A stretch of 64,000 nt of DNA from an uncultured Clostridia bacterium (GCA_944381115.1 CALWJV010000006.1:1-64000), one strand, 5' to 3'. Positions 1-9,126 are shown, numbered from the stretch's first letter. Notes: a model not told the origin generated them from the sequence alone. Numbers and translations are program-made.

Positions 1-190
1 CATTGCGGAGTATGCTTTCGGTCATCGCGCATGTTGAGCCTTTCCCGTTTGTTCCGGTCACATGTACAAAAGAAAGACTGTCCTGGGGATCTCCGAGTTT
101 TTTGCAAAGTTCTGTTATCCTTTCAAGACCGGGACGCGAACCCAGCCAACTGACCGAATGTATATATTTAAGTGTTTCAGTGTAATCCAC
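1..190 (-). CDS. folC: Folylpolyglutamate synthase / dihydrofolate synthase, N-terminal fragment
   Basis: This is the first 63 codons of a gene that runs off the left edge. It starts with GTG at 188-190, preceded by a GGAGG-type ribosome site. The N-terminus has the FolC hallmarks: a YIHS..WLGSRPGL segment (about residues 9-21) and the P-loop VTGTNGKGST (about 44-53). FolC is an ATP-dependent cytoplasmic ligase that adds glutamate to folates (and in many bacteria makes dihydrofolate), which traps them in the cell. It lies 18 bases after folT, so folate uptake and retention are probably one riboswitch-controlled transcript. The C-terminal domain is not visible, so mono- or bifunctionality cannot be judged. 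Confidence 0.9.
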   Translation of the reverse strand, partial: MDYTETLKYIHSVSWLGSRPGLERITELCKKLGDPQDSLSFVHVTGTNGKGSTCAMTESILRN

Positions 191-208
191 AATACCCGCC
201 TCCGTATT

Positions 209-742
209 TTACATTTTCCAAAGTCTTCTGAAATTTGAATTTTTATAAAGAAGGCACATTATTATTATTTCCAGCGATGCAATGACAAAATAAAGCGGTA
301 TCCTTACCAATACAGCCCACCCGTAAAATGTGTAAAGACCTATCGTCTTTATTATCATTGACCCGATTATGTGTGCACCTATACCGGAAAAAATTATCTG
401 CATCTTTCCTGGCTCTTTTATTATATATTTGCTTATAACACCGGAAGTAACACCTACCATAGTACATCCGAGCGTTACTATTAGATTCGGCGGATATACC
501 TGTGAAGAAAGAAAATAACTTACGATATCTGTGGCTACACCGACCATTCCGCCGACTATGGGACCGTATATTATACCCGATAGGATTATGGGAAGGTTTT
601 CAAATGTGATCCTGAAAAGTCCTCCTCCAAAATTCAAAAAATTTTTGCAAAATATACCGATTATTATACTTATTGCGGTAAGCATGGCTGCAAAAGTTAT
701 TGTCATTGTACGAAAATGACGGGTTTCCTTGTTTTTTTCCAT
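209..742 (-). CDS. folT: Folate-specific ECF transporter S component FolT
   Basis: A 177-residue, very hydrophobic protein with about five to six membrane spans. It has the FolT-type pattern FRITFENLPIILSGIIYGP (about 43-61) followed by a G-rich stretch with VGVATDIVSYFL. S components bind the vitamin in the membrane and dock onto the shared EcfA/A'/T energising module, which is not encoded in this window. The start ATG sits just after AAGGAGGA. Specificity for folate rests on three things: family resemblance, the tetrahydrofolate riboswitch upstream, and folC immediately downstream. Confidence 0.92.
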   Translation of the reverse strand: MEKNKETRHFRTMTITFAAMLTAISIIIGIFCKNFLNFGGGLFRITFENLPIILSGIIYGPIVGGMVGVATDIVSYFLSSQVYPPNLIVTLGCTMVGVTSGVISKYIIKEPGKMQIIFSGIGAHIIGSMIIKTIGLYTFYGWAVLVRIPLYFVIASLEIIIMCLLYKNSNFRRLWKM

Positions 743-748
743 AAAAAA

Positions 749-790
749 TCCTCCTTTTCCCGTGTAATTTACAGCAGAAAAAAGGAGGAG
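749..790 (-). promoter_or_regulatory. Hairpin that hides the folT ribosome-binding site (riboswitch expression platform)
   Basis: Read on the minus strand, CTCCTCCTTTTTT (778-790) is complementary to AAAAGGAGGA (749-758), the folT Shine-Dalgarno. The stem is followed by TTTTTT directly before the ATG. The element could therefore block translation initiation, end transcription, or both. It lies between the tetrahydrofolate aptamer and the start codon, where an expression platform is expected. The mechanism is inferred. Confidence 0.7.
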
Positions 791-853
791 TCAAAAATAT
801 TACCTGACAAAGTCCTTATTTCATGAGATCCTCTCATTATTATCCGTGCAAAT

Positions 854-948
854 GAAGCGGGATGCAAAGCATAAATCGCAGATATGACCTTCGTCCGACA
901 GACAACTCCCCGTTCCGCCGGCACTTCACGCTTATGCTTTTACTCTTC
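854..948 (-). promoter_or_regulatory. Tetrahydrofolate (THF-I) riboswitch aptamer
   Basis: On the minus strand the RNA begins GAAG-AGUA and ends GCAUCCCGC-UUC, closing P1. AAAGCAUAA pairs with UUAUGCUUU to form P2. The conserved GCGUGAAGUGCC and ACGAAGG segments bracket the P3 arm. Order and sequence match the THF-I class known upstream of folT in Firmicutes (for example Streptococcus mutans). Its position upstream of folT-folC supports the call. Confidence 0.88.
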
Positions 949-961
949 TTTTTTATATCTT

Positions 962-989
962 ATTATATCACGGATTATAAATTTGTCAA
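962..989 (-). promoter_or_regulatory. Sigma-A promoter for folT-folC
   Basis: TTGACA (984-989 on the minus strand), a 16-base spacer and TATAAT (962-967). Transcription would start just ahead of the riboswitch. The stretch between the radA stop (1167) and this promoter shows no other gene. Confidence 0.75.
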
Positions 990-1166
990 TAGGTTACCGA
1001 CATTTTATTTCTTTATAATAAAAATAAGTTACTTCAATACCTGAAATTTCATTTTCAAAATTTATCCGTCTGTTTAAAATTTGTTTATTTTTTACTCATT
1101 ATTGGGTGTACACAGTAAATGTTATTCTATTTAAATGCGTATTGACGTTATTTTTTTGTTATGTAT

Positions 1167-2546
1167 TTACTCTTTTTCTTTAGGTAAAAAAAGATCCGGA
1201 GTTCTTATAGCATCAAATAGTTTTCTGACGCCTACTACATTTATCCCTTTAAGATCCTTAGGTGCAAGTCTATACGGAAGCATAATTTTGTTGAACCCAA
1301 GTCTTTTTGCCTCATTAAGTCTTTGCTCTGTTATGGGAACGGAACGGCATTCACCTGAAAGACCGACTTCTCCGAAAGCAATTAAGTCATCGGGAATTAC
1401 TCTGTCAAGAATTCCTGAAATCAGAGAAAGACAAACTGCAAGGTCAGCTGCAGGTTCGTTTAAATATAGTCCCCCTGTTACATTCAGGTAAACATCGTAC
1501 TGAGAGAAATGTAATCCGAGTCTCTTTTCAAGAACGGCTATAAGCAGGCAAAAACGGTTGTAATCAAAGCCGTTCGATGCTCGTTTCGGCGACGGGTAAA
1601 CCGTCGGAGAAACAAGTGCCTGTATTTCGGTTATTATCGGTCGGGTTCCTTCCATTATACATACAGCACAACTCCCGGAAACATTTTTAGGTCTTTCTTT
1701 AAGTAGCGTTTCAGATGGATTAGGCACCTCGCAAAGGCCTTTGTCGGTCATTTCAAAAACACCTATTTCATTTGTAGAACCGAAACGATTTTTTACTGCT
1801 CTGATTATACGGTATGCGTGTTGCTTTTCACCTTCAAAGTACAGAACGGCGTCTACCATATGCTCAAGAACTTTCGGTCCTGCAATCCCACCTTCTTTAT
1901 TGACATGTCCGACAAGTATAACGGAAAATCCCTCGGTTTTTGCTTTACCAATAAAGAGAAGCGAAGATTCTCTTACCTGCGTTACACTTCCCGGAGATGA
2001 TTGAGAGATATCGGTATAAACCGTCTGAATTGAATCTATTATAACTATCGACGGCTTTATGTCGTCTATTTCTGCAAGAATATTTGCAGCATTAGTTTCG
2101 TTTAAAACGTACAACTCACTTGCCGAAACACCGAGCCTTTTTGCGCGAAGTTTAAGTTGGGCGCCGGACTCTTCTCCTGAAACATAGAGTATTTTTTCCT
2201 TATTTCCGATAGTTCCGCAAAGTTGCATGAGAAGAGTCGATTTTCCTATTCCGGGTTCACCTGAAAGCAAAACGGCGGATCCGCTTACTATTCCTCCGCC
2301 GAGGACACGGTCAAATTCACTCATACCGCTCCCCGTCCTTATATATTCTGGAATATCCAGACCCTCAAGTTTCGCTGACCTTTGACGAAACTTTTCTACC
2401 GCTGTCACACTTCTTTTTTGCGGCTCATTATTTATAATGATTTCTTCAAAAGTATTATAAGCATTACACGACGGGCACCTTCCGTACCACTTGGTATTTT
2501 TATATCCGCACTCAGTACATTCGTACATAGTCTTATCGCTCTTCAT
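1167..2546 (-). CDS. radA: DNA repair and recombination ATPase RadA/Sms
   Basis: At 459 residues it is full length for RadA. It has an N-terminal four-cysteine zinc finger (C10, C13, C24, C27), a RecA-type core with Walker A GEPGIGKST (about 96-104), the diagnostic KNRFG motif (252-256), and a C-terminal Lon-protease-like domain. RadA is a DnaB-like helicase that helps branch migration and strand invasion during recombination. The ATG at 2546 follows a clear AAAGGAG. It lies 93 bases downstream of cwlD on the same strand, so co-transcription is possible. Confidence 0.97.
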   Translation of the reverse strand: MKSDKTMYECTECGYKNTKWYGRCPSCNAYNTFEEIIINNEPQKRSVTAVEKFRQRSAKLEGLDIPEYIRTGSGMSEFDRVLGGGIVSGSAVLLSGEPGIGKSTLLMQLCGTIGNKEKILYVSGEESGAQLKLRAKRLGVSASELYVLNETNAANILAEIDDIKPSIVIIDSIQTVYTDISQSSPGSVTQVRESSLLFIGKAKTEGFSVILVGHVNKEGGIAGPKVLEHMVDAVLYFEGEKQHAYRIIRAVKNRFGSTNEIGVFEMTDKGLCEVPNPSETLLKERPKNVSGSCAVCIMEGTRPIITEIQALVSPTVYPSPKRASNGFDYNRFCLLIAVLEKRLGLHFSQYDVYLNVTGGLYLNEPAADLAVCLSLISGILDRVIPDDLIAFGEVGLSGECRSVPITEQRLNEAKRLGFNKIMLPYRLAPKDLKGINVVGVRKLFDAIRTPDLFLPKEKE

Positions 2547-2639
2547 AATACTCCTTTCATTTTTACGTCTTTTTCAATTTATTTTCATAATACGCAGAAT
2601 ATTAAGTCCGTAATTGAATATAAGTCAAAACATTACAGT

Positions 2640-3347
2640 TCAATACACTTCGGTTATTCCTTTAAGTATTGCAAGCGCAAGTGCTTTTTGGTATTCACTG
2701 TTTTTTAGATTATTACAGTCCTCTTTATTTGAAAGAAATCCGCATTCAATCAGTACAGACGGCGTTTTTGCCCTGTCAAGAAGGTAGATTGAAGAATCAG
2801 CTTGCTTTACTTTTCTGTGATTTCCCGGTTGAATAATATTAACTACGCTGTCTTGAATTTTTCCGGCAAGTTCTGCTGCTTTTTCATCATCAGAATGGTA
2901 TACCTGCAGTCCTTTGCAACTTTCCATAGAAAATTTGTTACAATGTATACTAATCATAACAGAATCAGGGTAAGAAGATGCTATCATGAGTCTTTTTTTT
3001 AGGTCCTGAAATTTACTGCTACCATTTCCGTCCTCGGTATTTAACATGATATCGTCTTCTCTGGTCATTATAACGTTGTATCCCGAAACACGCAAAAGTT
3101 CGGAAAGAACATTTGCAATTTGCAAATTCAACTCTTTTTCAAGTGTTCCGTCATATCCGACCGCACCTCCGTCCATGCCGCCGTGGCCCGGATCTATTAT
3201 AATTATAGGAAACGGCTCTGCGTCTGCAGGACTTGATATCGGATCACTTACTGATGAAAGCCGTGTACATATAACAAAAACCGCAACACTTACAGCAAGG
3301 GCTATAAGTAAAAATAACATTGCGGTTTTTAATGCTTCATTTTTCAT
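2640..3347 (-). CDS. cwlD: N-acetylmuramoyl-L-alanine amidase, CwlD-like
   Basis: A 235-residue Amidase_3 protein. An N-terminal membrane anchor or uncleaved signal (about residues 9-28) precedes the zinc-dependent catalytic domain: IIDPGHGG (zinc-ligand His about 55), a conserved acidic site near 70, ISIHC (His about 135) and VLIECGFLSN (catalytic Glu about 201). CwlD removes stem peptides from spore cortex peptidoglycan, the first step to muramic-delta-lactam. The size, the absence of wall-binding domains and the other sporulation genes in the window favour CwlD over a general autolysin. The ATG follows GAAAGGAAC. Confidence 0.82.
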   Translation of the reverse strand: MKNEALKTAMLFLLIALAVSVAVFVICTRLSSVSDPISSPADAEPFPIIIIDPGHGGMDGGAVGYDGTLEKELNLQIANVLSELLRVSGYNVIMTREDDIMLNTEDGNGSSKFQDLKKRLMIASSYPDSVMISIHCNKFSMESCKGLQVYHSDDEKAAELAGKIQDSVVNIIQPGNHRKVKQADSSIYLLDRAKTPSVLIECGFLSNKEDCNNLKNSEYQKALALAILKGITEVY

Positions 3348-3496
3348 AATATGTTCCTTTCCGAAAAAATATCTCTTTAAAGAATATTCTTGTAAATTCC
3401 GAAAAAGAACAGTTTTATTTAAATAAAGTTCTATCTATAAAATAAAATTTCAGCACAATAATCCATAAATTTATTTATACCTAAATTTTATTAAAA

Positions 3497-4084
3497 TTAA
3501 AAATGGTCTTTTTTAGTTGCGGATGAAGGCAGTCCAAAAATCTCCCTTGTACCAAGATAATACCCAACACCGCAAACTATTAAAGCCGGTACTGTCAAAA
3601 TAAAAAGCCAGTATGGTGCAGTTAAAATTCCGAGGCTGTCGGCAATACCGACATACATTGAATTAATATAAACACCTATCATCTGTGCAACGGCATAGAC
3701 ATTCAGTGCCCATTCCGGCGAAAGAAAATTCCCGTTTGCGTCCAAAACATCTTTATTAATACAAAAATAACTTACAGCAGAAGCAACCGCAAAAACATAA
3801 TTCGGAATATTTGCAAGCAATGTTATCTTAAGTCCCTTGAATACGTCCCTTTTCATTCTTCCGCCGTCAATCCGAATTTTATCTGAAGCACCGGTCTCCC
3901 ACATTAATACGTAAAGGAGAAAAAGATAAAAAAGAGCAGAAAATATGCCGAACACAAGGACCAAAGAATTATTTTCAGACACCTTTGCAGCACTGTATAA
4001 TAACAGTCCGAAAACAGTAAGACCGAACTGATGTATAAAAAGTTTTGAAAGCAGAGATGAGGTTTTTCCGTAATAATTATTCAT
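3497..4084 (-). CDS. Uncharacterised integral membrane protein (195 residues)
   Basis: I do not recognise a family. The protein has about four to five hydrophobic spans, with a basic cytoplasmic-looking loop (GGRMKRDVFKG) near the middle. I place the start at the ATG at 4082-4084 because a GAAAGGA ribosome site lies about a dozen bases upstream. A longer reading from 4135 lacks such a site and overlaps the promoter zone of the divergent gene. It lies 149 bases upstream of cwlD on the same strand and might share its transcript. Function unknown. Confidence 0.7.
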   Translation of the reverse strand: MNNYYGKTSSLLSKLFIHQFGLTVFGLLLYSAAKVSENNSLVLVFGIFSALFYLFLLYVLMWETGASDKIRIDGGRMKRDVFKGLKITLLANIPNYVFAVASAVSYFCINKDVLDANGNFLSPEWALNVYAVAQMIGVYINSMYVGIADSLGILTAPYWLFILTVPALIVCGVGYYLGTREIFGLPSSATKKDHF

Positions 4085-4165
4085 TAAAGCAAAAGTCCTT
4101 TCGTGATAAGGGTATACTCTAATTTTATTATACAAAAATTAACAAAACAAGTATTAAAACAAAAG

Positions 4166-4193
4166 TTTACAGATTATCCATTTAAACTATTAT
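4166..4193 (+). promoter_or_regulatory. Possible promoter for the DUF362 gene
   Basis: TTTACA (4166-4171), a 16-base spacer and TATTAT (4188-4193), about 60 bases before the likely start codon. Two mismatches to consensus and high local AT content make this tentative. Confidence 0.35.
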
Positions 4194-4252
4194 ATCTTTA
4201 TGATACAGTATTAGTATCTAATATAAAATTTAAAAATTATGAGATTTATTGT

Positions 4253-5398
4253 ATGCAAACAGGCAACGAATTCTTCAAAAATAACAAAGCAGCAATTTCA
4301 AAGGCAGATAATTATGACAGAGAAATGTTATATGACCTTATAATAAAGCAGTTTGATCTTCTCGGTATTGATCTATCTGAATTTAAATACAAGAAAGTTG
4401 TTTTAAAACCTAACTTACTGATGAGATTTGCACCTGAAAAAGCAGTTACCGTACACCCGGACGTTGTCTTTGCGGTAGCGAAAATATTTATTGAGGCAGG
4501 TGCTTCCGTACTTCTGGCGGAAAGTCCCGGAGGACCTTATACACAAGGTCATCTTAGGACTGTTTACAAAACTTCCGGTATGGAAAAAGCGTCAAAAGAT
4601 GTCGGTTTTGAACTAAATTACGATACTTCATATACCGAAGTCAATACAACCGGCGGACAGCGTTCAAACAAATTTTGTATAATAAACCCGATCCTTGAAG
4701 CAGACTGTATAGTAAATCTATGCAAACTCAAAACACACAGTATGGCGCTCATGACCGCCGCTGTAAAAAATCTTTTCGGTACGGTTCCCGGAACATTAAA
4801 GGTAGAATATCATTCACGCTTTCCTAAAAATGAAGATTTTGCCGCTGCAATTGTTGATCTCACCGCTTACATATGCAAAACAAAAAAAGTTATTTCCGTA
4901 TGCGATGCCATAATCGGTATGGAAGGAAACGGTCCATCAGGCGGAAATCCCAAAAAGATCGGATGTATCATTTCATCTGAAAACCCATTTGCACTTGATC
5001 TGCTTGCTTCCCATATTATCGGAACAGATAATTCCGTAACAATGATTGAAAACGCGAAGGCTCGCGGGTTCATTCCCGAAGATATTTCCGATCTTGAAAT
5101 TTACGGGGACGGCCCGGAAAATTTTGTAGTAAAGGATTTTATACTTCCGGATACACATAAAAAAAATATACTTAACCATCTGCCTTCTTTTTTACAGCCG
5201 CGACCAAAAGTAGTAAAAAAGATTTGTATAGGTTGCGGAGAGTGCGCGCGCTCCTGCCCGCAAAAAATTATTACTATTAAAAAACATAAGGCACACATTG
5301 ACAGAAAAAAATGTATAAAATGCTACTGTTGCCAGGAACTTTGCAGACCTGGGGCTATTAAAATACACCGCAGTTTTATATATAAAATAGTTAAATAG
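4253..5398 (+). CDS. DUF362 protein with two C-terminal 4Fe-4S clusters
   Basis: The DUF362 domain covers about the first 300 residues: VVLKPNLL, an AESPGG segment, CKLKTHSMALMT and VKNLFGTVPG. A two-cluster ferredoxin module follows, with CIGCGECARSCP and CIKCYCCQELCRPG. This pairing suggests a cytoplasmic redox or metal-centre protein, but no reaction is established for the family. An ATG 150 bases further upstream is in frame, but its extra residues look like untranslated AT-rich DNA. I prefer the ATG at 4253, although its ribosome site is weak. The gene is divergent from the membrane protein at 3497-4084. Confidence 0.85.
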   Translation: MQTGNEFFKNNKAAISKADNYDREMLYDLIIKQFDLLGIDLSEFKYKKVVLKPNLLMRFAPEKAVTVHPDVVFAVAKIFIEAGASVLLAESPGGPYTQGHLRTVYKTSGMEKASKDVGFELNYDTSYTEVNTTGGQRSNKFCIINPILEADCIVNLCKLKTHSMALMTAAVKNLFGTVPGTLKVEYHSRFPKNEDFAAAIVDLTAYICKTKKVISVCDAIIGMEGNGPSGGNPKKIGCIISSENPFALDLLASHIIGTDNSVTMIENAKARGFIPEDISDLEIYGDGPENFVVKDFILPDTHKKNILNHLPSFLQPRPKVVKKICIGCGECARSCPQKIITIKKHKAHIDRKKCIKCYCCQELCRPGAIKIHRSFIYKIVK

Positions 5399-5486
5399 AA
5401 CTTTTCGTAAATTCAAAAATTCACCGAAATTTTTTCTTATTTTAAAATAATTTTATCTGAAATCAAATTAAAAAGGATCCTTGTAA

Positions 5487-6647
5487 ATGAAATATCAGTT
5501 TGTCGCGACCTGTCTTTTCGGTCTTGAAAAATTTGTTGCAGAAGAAATAGATTTTTTAAGATACAAAAGGCTTGAAACTATAACTTTCGAAGGAGATATA
5601 ACCGCTATTGCAAGATGCAATATCTGGCTTCGTTCTGCCGAGCGTCTTTATATAAAGCTCGGAAGTTTTGATGCTCCTGATTTTACTTCTCTTTTTGATG
5701 GCACAAATGCTTTACCGTTTGAAAACTGGATAAGCAAAGACGATGCCTTCCCGGTAAAGGGGCACTCCGTTCATTCAAAACTCAAAAGTATTCCAGATTG
5801 TCAATCGATAACAAAAAAAGCGATTGCAGCACGTCTTTCCAATGAATACGGTATTGAGTGGTTTTGCGAAGAAGGGGTTAAATACCAAATAGAGTTTTTT
5901 ATAATGAACGATATTGTTTCAATTATGATCGACACGAGCGGTACCGCTCTTCATAAAAGAGGCTATCGCCCTGTGTCCGGAGAAGCCCCCCTTCAAGAAA
6001 CTCTTGCTGCTGCAATGGTTAAAATTGCTCGTCCCAGGGAGGATGTAATATTTTGGGATCCGTTTTGCGGTTCCGGAACAATTCCAATAGAGGCTGCCCT
6101 TATAATGACAAATACCGCCCCAGGACTGTTTCGCTCTTTTGTTTCGGAAGATTTCTACGACATACCGCCGTATGTATGGAAAAATGCCCGTGAAGAAGCA
6201 AAAAGCCTTATAAAACCCAACACGGAGTTTATTTCTTACGCATCTGACATTGATCCTAAAATGGTTAGTACTGCAAGTGAAAATATCGAGCGGGCAGGCA
6301 TGAAAAAATATATTAAATGCTTTTGTAAAGATGCTTTGCAAATAGGCAAAGGCGGTATGAAAGGAACTTTGGTATGCAATCCTCCTTACGGAGAACGGAT
6401 GATGACGCCAAGACAGGTATACAAACTTTATTCCGATATGGGAAGATGTTTTTCCGCACTTGAACGTTGGCAAATCTATATTTTGACATCCGATGAAAAT
6501 TTTGAGCGTCATTACGGAAAAAAAGCCGATAAAATCCGTCGCCTTTACAACGGAATGATAAAGTGCAATTATTACCAGTTCTTCCGCCCGACAGGCAACG
6601 GATCATCCAAATACTCTATAACTAAAAAAACAGATATCTCAGAATGA
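5487..6647 (+). CDS. THUMP-domain class I SAM-dependent RNA methyltransferase (RlmL/YpsC family)
   Basis: This 386-residue protein begins FVATCLFGLEKFVAEEI, typical of the RlmL N-terminal half (Bacillus YpsC). The THUMP domain spans about residues 45-155. The Rossmann methyltransferase domain includes DPFCGSGTIPIEA and the base-methylating NPPYGERM motif. Family members methylate a guanine N2 in 23S rRNA. The precise nucleotide is not predictable here, so no symbol is given. AAAAGGAT precedes the ATG. A strong bidirectional terminator follows. Confidence 0.9.
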   Translation: MKYQFVATCLFGLEKFVAEEIDFLRYKRLETITFEGDITAIARCNIWLRSAERLYIKLGSFDAPDFTSLFDGTNALPFENWISKDDAFPVKGHSVHSKLKSIPDCQSITKKAIAARLSNEYGIEWFCEEGVKYQIEFFIMNDIVSIMIDTSGTALHKRGYRPVSGEAPLQETLAAAMVKIARPREDVIFWDPFCGSGTIPIEAALIMTNTAPGLFRSFVSEDFYDIPPYVWKNAREEAKSLIKPNTEFISYASDIDPKMVSTASENIERAGMKKYIKCFCKDALQIGKGGMKGTLVCNPPYGERMMTPRQVYKLYSDMGRCFSALERWQIYILTSDENFERHYGKKADKIRRLYNGMIKCNYYQFFRPTGNGSSKYSITKKTDISE

Positions 6648-6670
6648 ATTTATTTTGAATTGACTTTAAA

Positions 6671-6711
6671 TCAAAAACCGGCATCGCGTTTCATGTGATG
6701 CCGGTTTTTGA
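6671..6711. terminator. Bidirectional intrinsic terminator
   Basis: A perfect 15-bp inverted repeat (6671-6685 with 6697-6711; core ACCGGCATC) with A and T runs on both flanks. It lies between the convergent methyltransferase and lactate dehydrogenase genes. Confidence 0.92.
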
Positions 6712-6767
6712 TATCCTGTTTAATTTTTTCCGGGTAAGCCTGTGGAGCAATTCTTTACGGAGGCTTT

Positions 6768-7748
6768 TTACAACTGTTTTATAGGTGTTTTTTCTTTGAT
6801 TCCGAGTTGCTCTGAAGTTTTCATCAAAAAATCAGCCGAATCACGAAGTTTTTTAAGTTCTTCATCTGAAAGCGACAGTTCAATTCTCTCAGTTACTCCG
6901 TTTCTGCCGACAACGCACGGTACACCTATGCAAACTCCGTTGATCCCATACTCACCGTTCAGATATGAAGAAACAGTAAGTACGCTCCGTTCATCCCCTA
7001 GTATTGCTTTTGTTATTCTTACAAGTGCCATACCTATTCCGTAATATGTCGCCTTTTTTGCCTCTATTATACGATATGCGGCATCCTTTACAACGTCCCC
7101 TATTTGTTTGATCTCATCAAAATCAAACCTATCCGGATGCTGAGTACAAACCGTTGTAATAGTTTTTGTTGTAATAAGCGCCTGCGACCACGGAACAAAT
7201 TCACTGTCTCCGTGCTCACCTATAACATAAGCATGCACATTTCTCGGATCAATTCCGAAATAGTCTCCTAAAATAAACCGAAGGCGTGCAGTATCAAGAG
7301 TTGTTCCCGTCCCTATGACTTTATTTTTTGGAAAACCTGAAAGTTTCATTACGATGTTGGTCATAATATCAACGGGGTTCGTTGCCACAAGAAATATTCC
7401 TTGAAATCCCGATCGGACTGTATCGTTAACAATACTTTCAAAAATTTTTGCATTTCTTTCGAGAAGGGATATTCTGGTTTCTCCGGGTTTTTGTCCGACC
7501 CCGGCTGCTATAACAACTATATCCGCATCAAAGCAGTCACTGTAATTTCCCGCCTTTATTTTCATATTGCTTGAAGCGAATGCAAGCCCGTGATTCAAAT
7601 CCATAGCCTCTCCTTCGGCACGCTTTCTGTCAATGTCAATAAGAACGAGTTCATCGCATGCTCCGCGGTTTACCATGGCATATGCATAACTCATACCGAC
7701 AAATCCGCAACCGATAATTACTATTTTTCTGTTTTCCGTTATAATCAT
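6768..7748 (-). CDS. ldh: L-lactate dehydrogenase
   Basis: This 326-residue enzyme reduces pyruvate to L-lactate with NADH. It has the NAD-binding GCGFVG (13-18), the substrate loop GQKPGETR with Gln about 86 and Arg about 92, and the catalytic GEHGDSE (His about 179). Gln rather than Arg at the specificity position distinguishes it from malate dehydrogenase. It lies 75 bases after the EIIC-like permease on the same strand, so sugar uptake and fermentation may be linked. I see no Rex-type operator in the short gap before it. Confidence 0.96.
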   Translation of the reverse strand: MIITENRKIVIIGCGFVGMSYAYAMVNRGACDELVLIDIDRKRAEGEAMDLNHGLAFASSNMKIKAGNYSDCFDADIVVIAAGVGQKPGETRISLLERNAKIFESIVNDTVRSGFQGIFLVATNPVDIMTNIVMKLSGFPKNKVIGTGTTLDTARLRFILGDYFGIDPRNVHAYVIGEHGDSEFVPWSQALITTKTITTVCTQHPDRFDFDEIKQIGDVVKDAAYRIIEAKKATYYGIGMALVRITKAILGDERSVLTVSSYLNGEYGINGVCIGVPCVVGRNGVTERIELSLSDEELKKLRDSADFLMKTSEQLGIKEKTPIKQL

Positions 7749-7823
7749 ATTCTTCTCCGTTTGTATGACTTTGTTTACAGTATATTTTTTACAGAATAAA
7801 AGTTTTTATACAGTAAAATTCAA

Positions 7824-8954
7824 TCAATCCAATTTAAGGTCGTTTTCTTTTATCCATCCAATTTTTCTGAAAAAATAACCTATAAGGGGTGTCAAAACTG
7901 CAGGTATTACAAAACAAATAAGGATAAGTCCTATCCAATCAAACGCTTTTACAGTATCCGGGTACTGTCCGCCAAACCAACCGAGCATTATACCTATTGG
8001 TCCGAGAAGTCCGCATGTCCCCATACCTGAGTTGATTGCCACGTCATACATTCTCATTTTGAATACACATGTTGCAATTGGTCCGGTAATTGCCGAAACA
8101 ACGGTAGGCGGTATCCAAATCCTCGGATTTTTAACTATATTAGGCATTTGAAGCATACTTGTCCCTATTCCCTGTGAAATAAGACCCCCAACTTTGTTTT
8201 CTCTGAAACTCATAACGGCAAATCCAACCATCTGTGCACAGCATCCGGCGATTGCAGCACCTCCAGCAAGCGCAAGGCCGTTATAATCAAGCGGGACAAG
8301 CGCACCTGCTGCATTGTATACCTGCATACCGCTGAGTCCCAGTGCTGCACATATCGCGGCAGAACTTATCGGGAGAGTCAGTGCCATACCGATTATTACA
8401 GAAACAAGAACGCCCATTACAAATGGTTGTTGTGTAGTCGCCCAACCTATAAAATTGCTTAAATATCCAACTAAAATACCTATCGCCGGGGCAAGGAATT
8501 TAGAAAGTAGACCTCCGATAACTACCGTTACAAAAGGCGTTACCAATATATCGACTTTTGTTTCTTTTGAAACAAGTTTACCGAATTCGACTGCTATTAC
8601 TGCAATAAATAAAACGGCAAGCGGTCCTCCGGCCTGACCGAGAGAATTTGCCGCATATCCGACAGTAAGCGAAGAATACATGACAAGCGGCGGAGCTTTC
8701 AAAGCATGTGCTATTGCCACGGCCATTGCGGGTCCTGCAACAGCCTGGGCATACCCGCCAATTTCTGTAAACACGGAAAGTCCGGGAATCATTCCAATGG
8801 CTTTCAGTATAGTACCTATAAGAAGCGATGCAAAAAGTCCCAGAGCCATTGCTCCGAGAGCGTCTATACCATAGCGTTTTGCTGAAATTTCTATATCCTT
8901 TTTCTTAAGAAAAGCAAGAAATTTATTTTCTTCTGTCTTCTGATTATTATCCAT
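7824..8954 (-). CDS. PTS-like sugar permease, EIIC family (PTS_EIIC_2 type)
   Basis: A 376-residue polytopic membrane protein with about ten spans, rich in Gly and Ala. Near residue 200 is an LPISSAAICAALGLSGMQ segment and towards the end INSGMGTCGLLGPIG, patterns I associate with the stand-alone EIIC_2 family common in Firmicutes. No EIIA or EIIB partner is fused or adjacent, so energy coupling and substrate are unknown. A consensus-like promoter is at 9034-9062. Lactate dehydrogenase follows. Confidence 0.8.
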   Translation of the reverse strand: MDNNQKTEENKFLAFLKKKDIEISAKRYGIDALGAMALGLFASLLIGTILKAIGMIPGLSVFTEIGGYAQAVAGPAMAVAIAHALKAPPLVMYSSLTVGYAANSLGQAGGPLAVLFIAVIAVEFGKLVSKETKVDILVTPFVTVVIGGLLSKFLAPAIGILVGYLSNFIGWATTQQPFVMGVLVSVIIGMALTLPISSAAICAALGLSGMQVYNAAGALVPLDYNGLALAGGAAIAGCCAQMVGFAVMSFRENKVGGLISQGIGTSMLQMPNIVKNPRIWIPPTVVSAITGPIATCVFKMRMYDVAINSGMGTCGLLGPIGIMLGWFGGQYPDTVKAFDWIGLILICFVIPAVLTPLIGYFFRKIGWIKENDLKLD

Positions 8955-9033
8955 ATGATCTTCCCTTCATCTTTTAATGCATTTTGAAAAATTGTTTCAA
9001 TCAAATATTAAAAATGTTGACGATAATATAATA

Positions 9034-9062
9034 ATTATAACATATTTTAGTAAAATAATCAA
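9034..9062 (-). promoter_or_regulatory. Sigma-A promoter for the EIIC-ldh pair
   Basis: TTGATT (9057-9062 on the minus strand), a 17-base spacer and TATAAT (9034-9039). Confidence 0.65.
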
Positions 9063-9126
9063 TATTTTGTTACTAATAATTTATAGTCAACTTTAACAAA
9101 ATTTTATAAATATTACTTTTTTTATC

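Noticed and set aside
4103..4252. Extended N-terminus of the DUF362 protein
   Set aside because: The extra 50 residues come from AT-rich DNA containing a likely promoter and overlap the divergent gene's control region.
5919..6512. 197-codon frame on the minus strand inside the THUMP methyltransferase gene
   Set aside because: Overlaps a complete, motif-bearing gene; the translation has no recognisable domain and no ribosome site.
7749..7823. Rex (NADH-sensing) operator before ldh
   Set aside because: No TTGTGAA-type inverted repeat is present in the gap.
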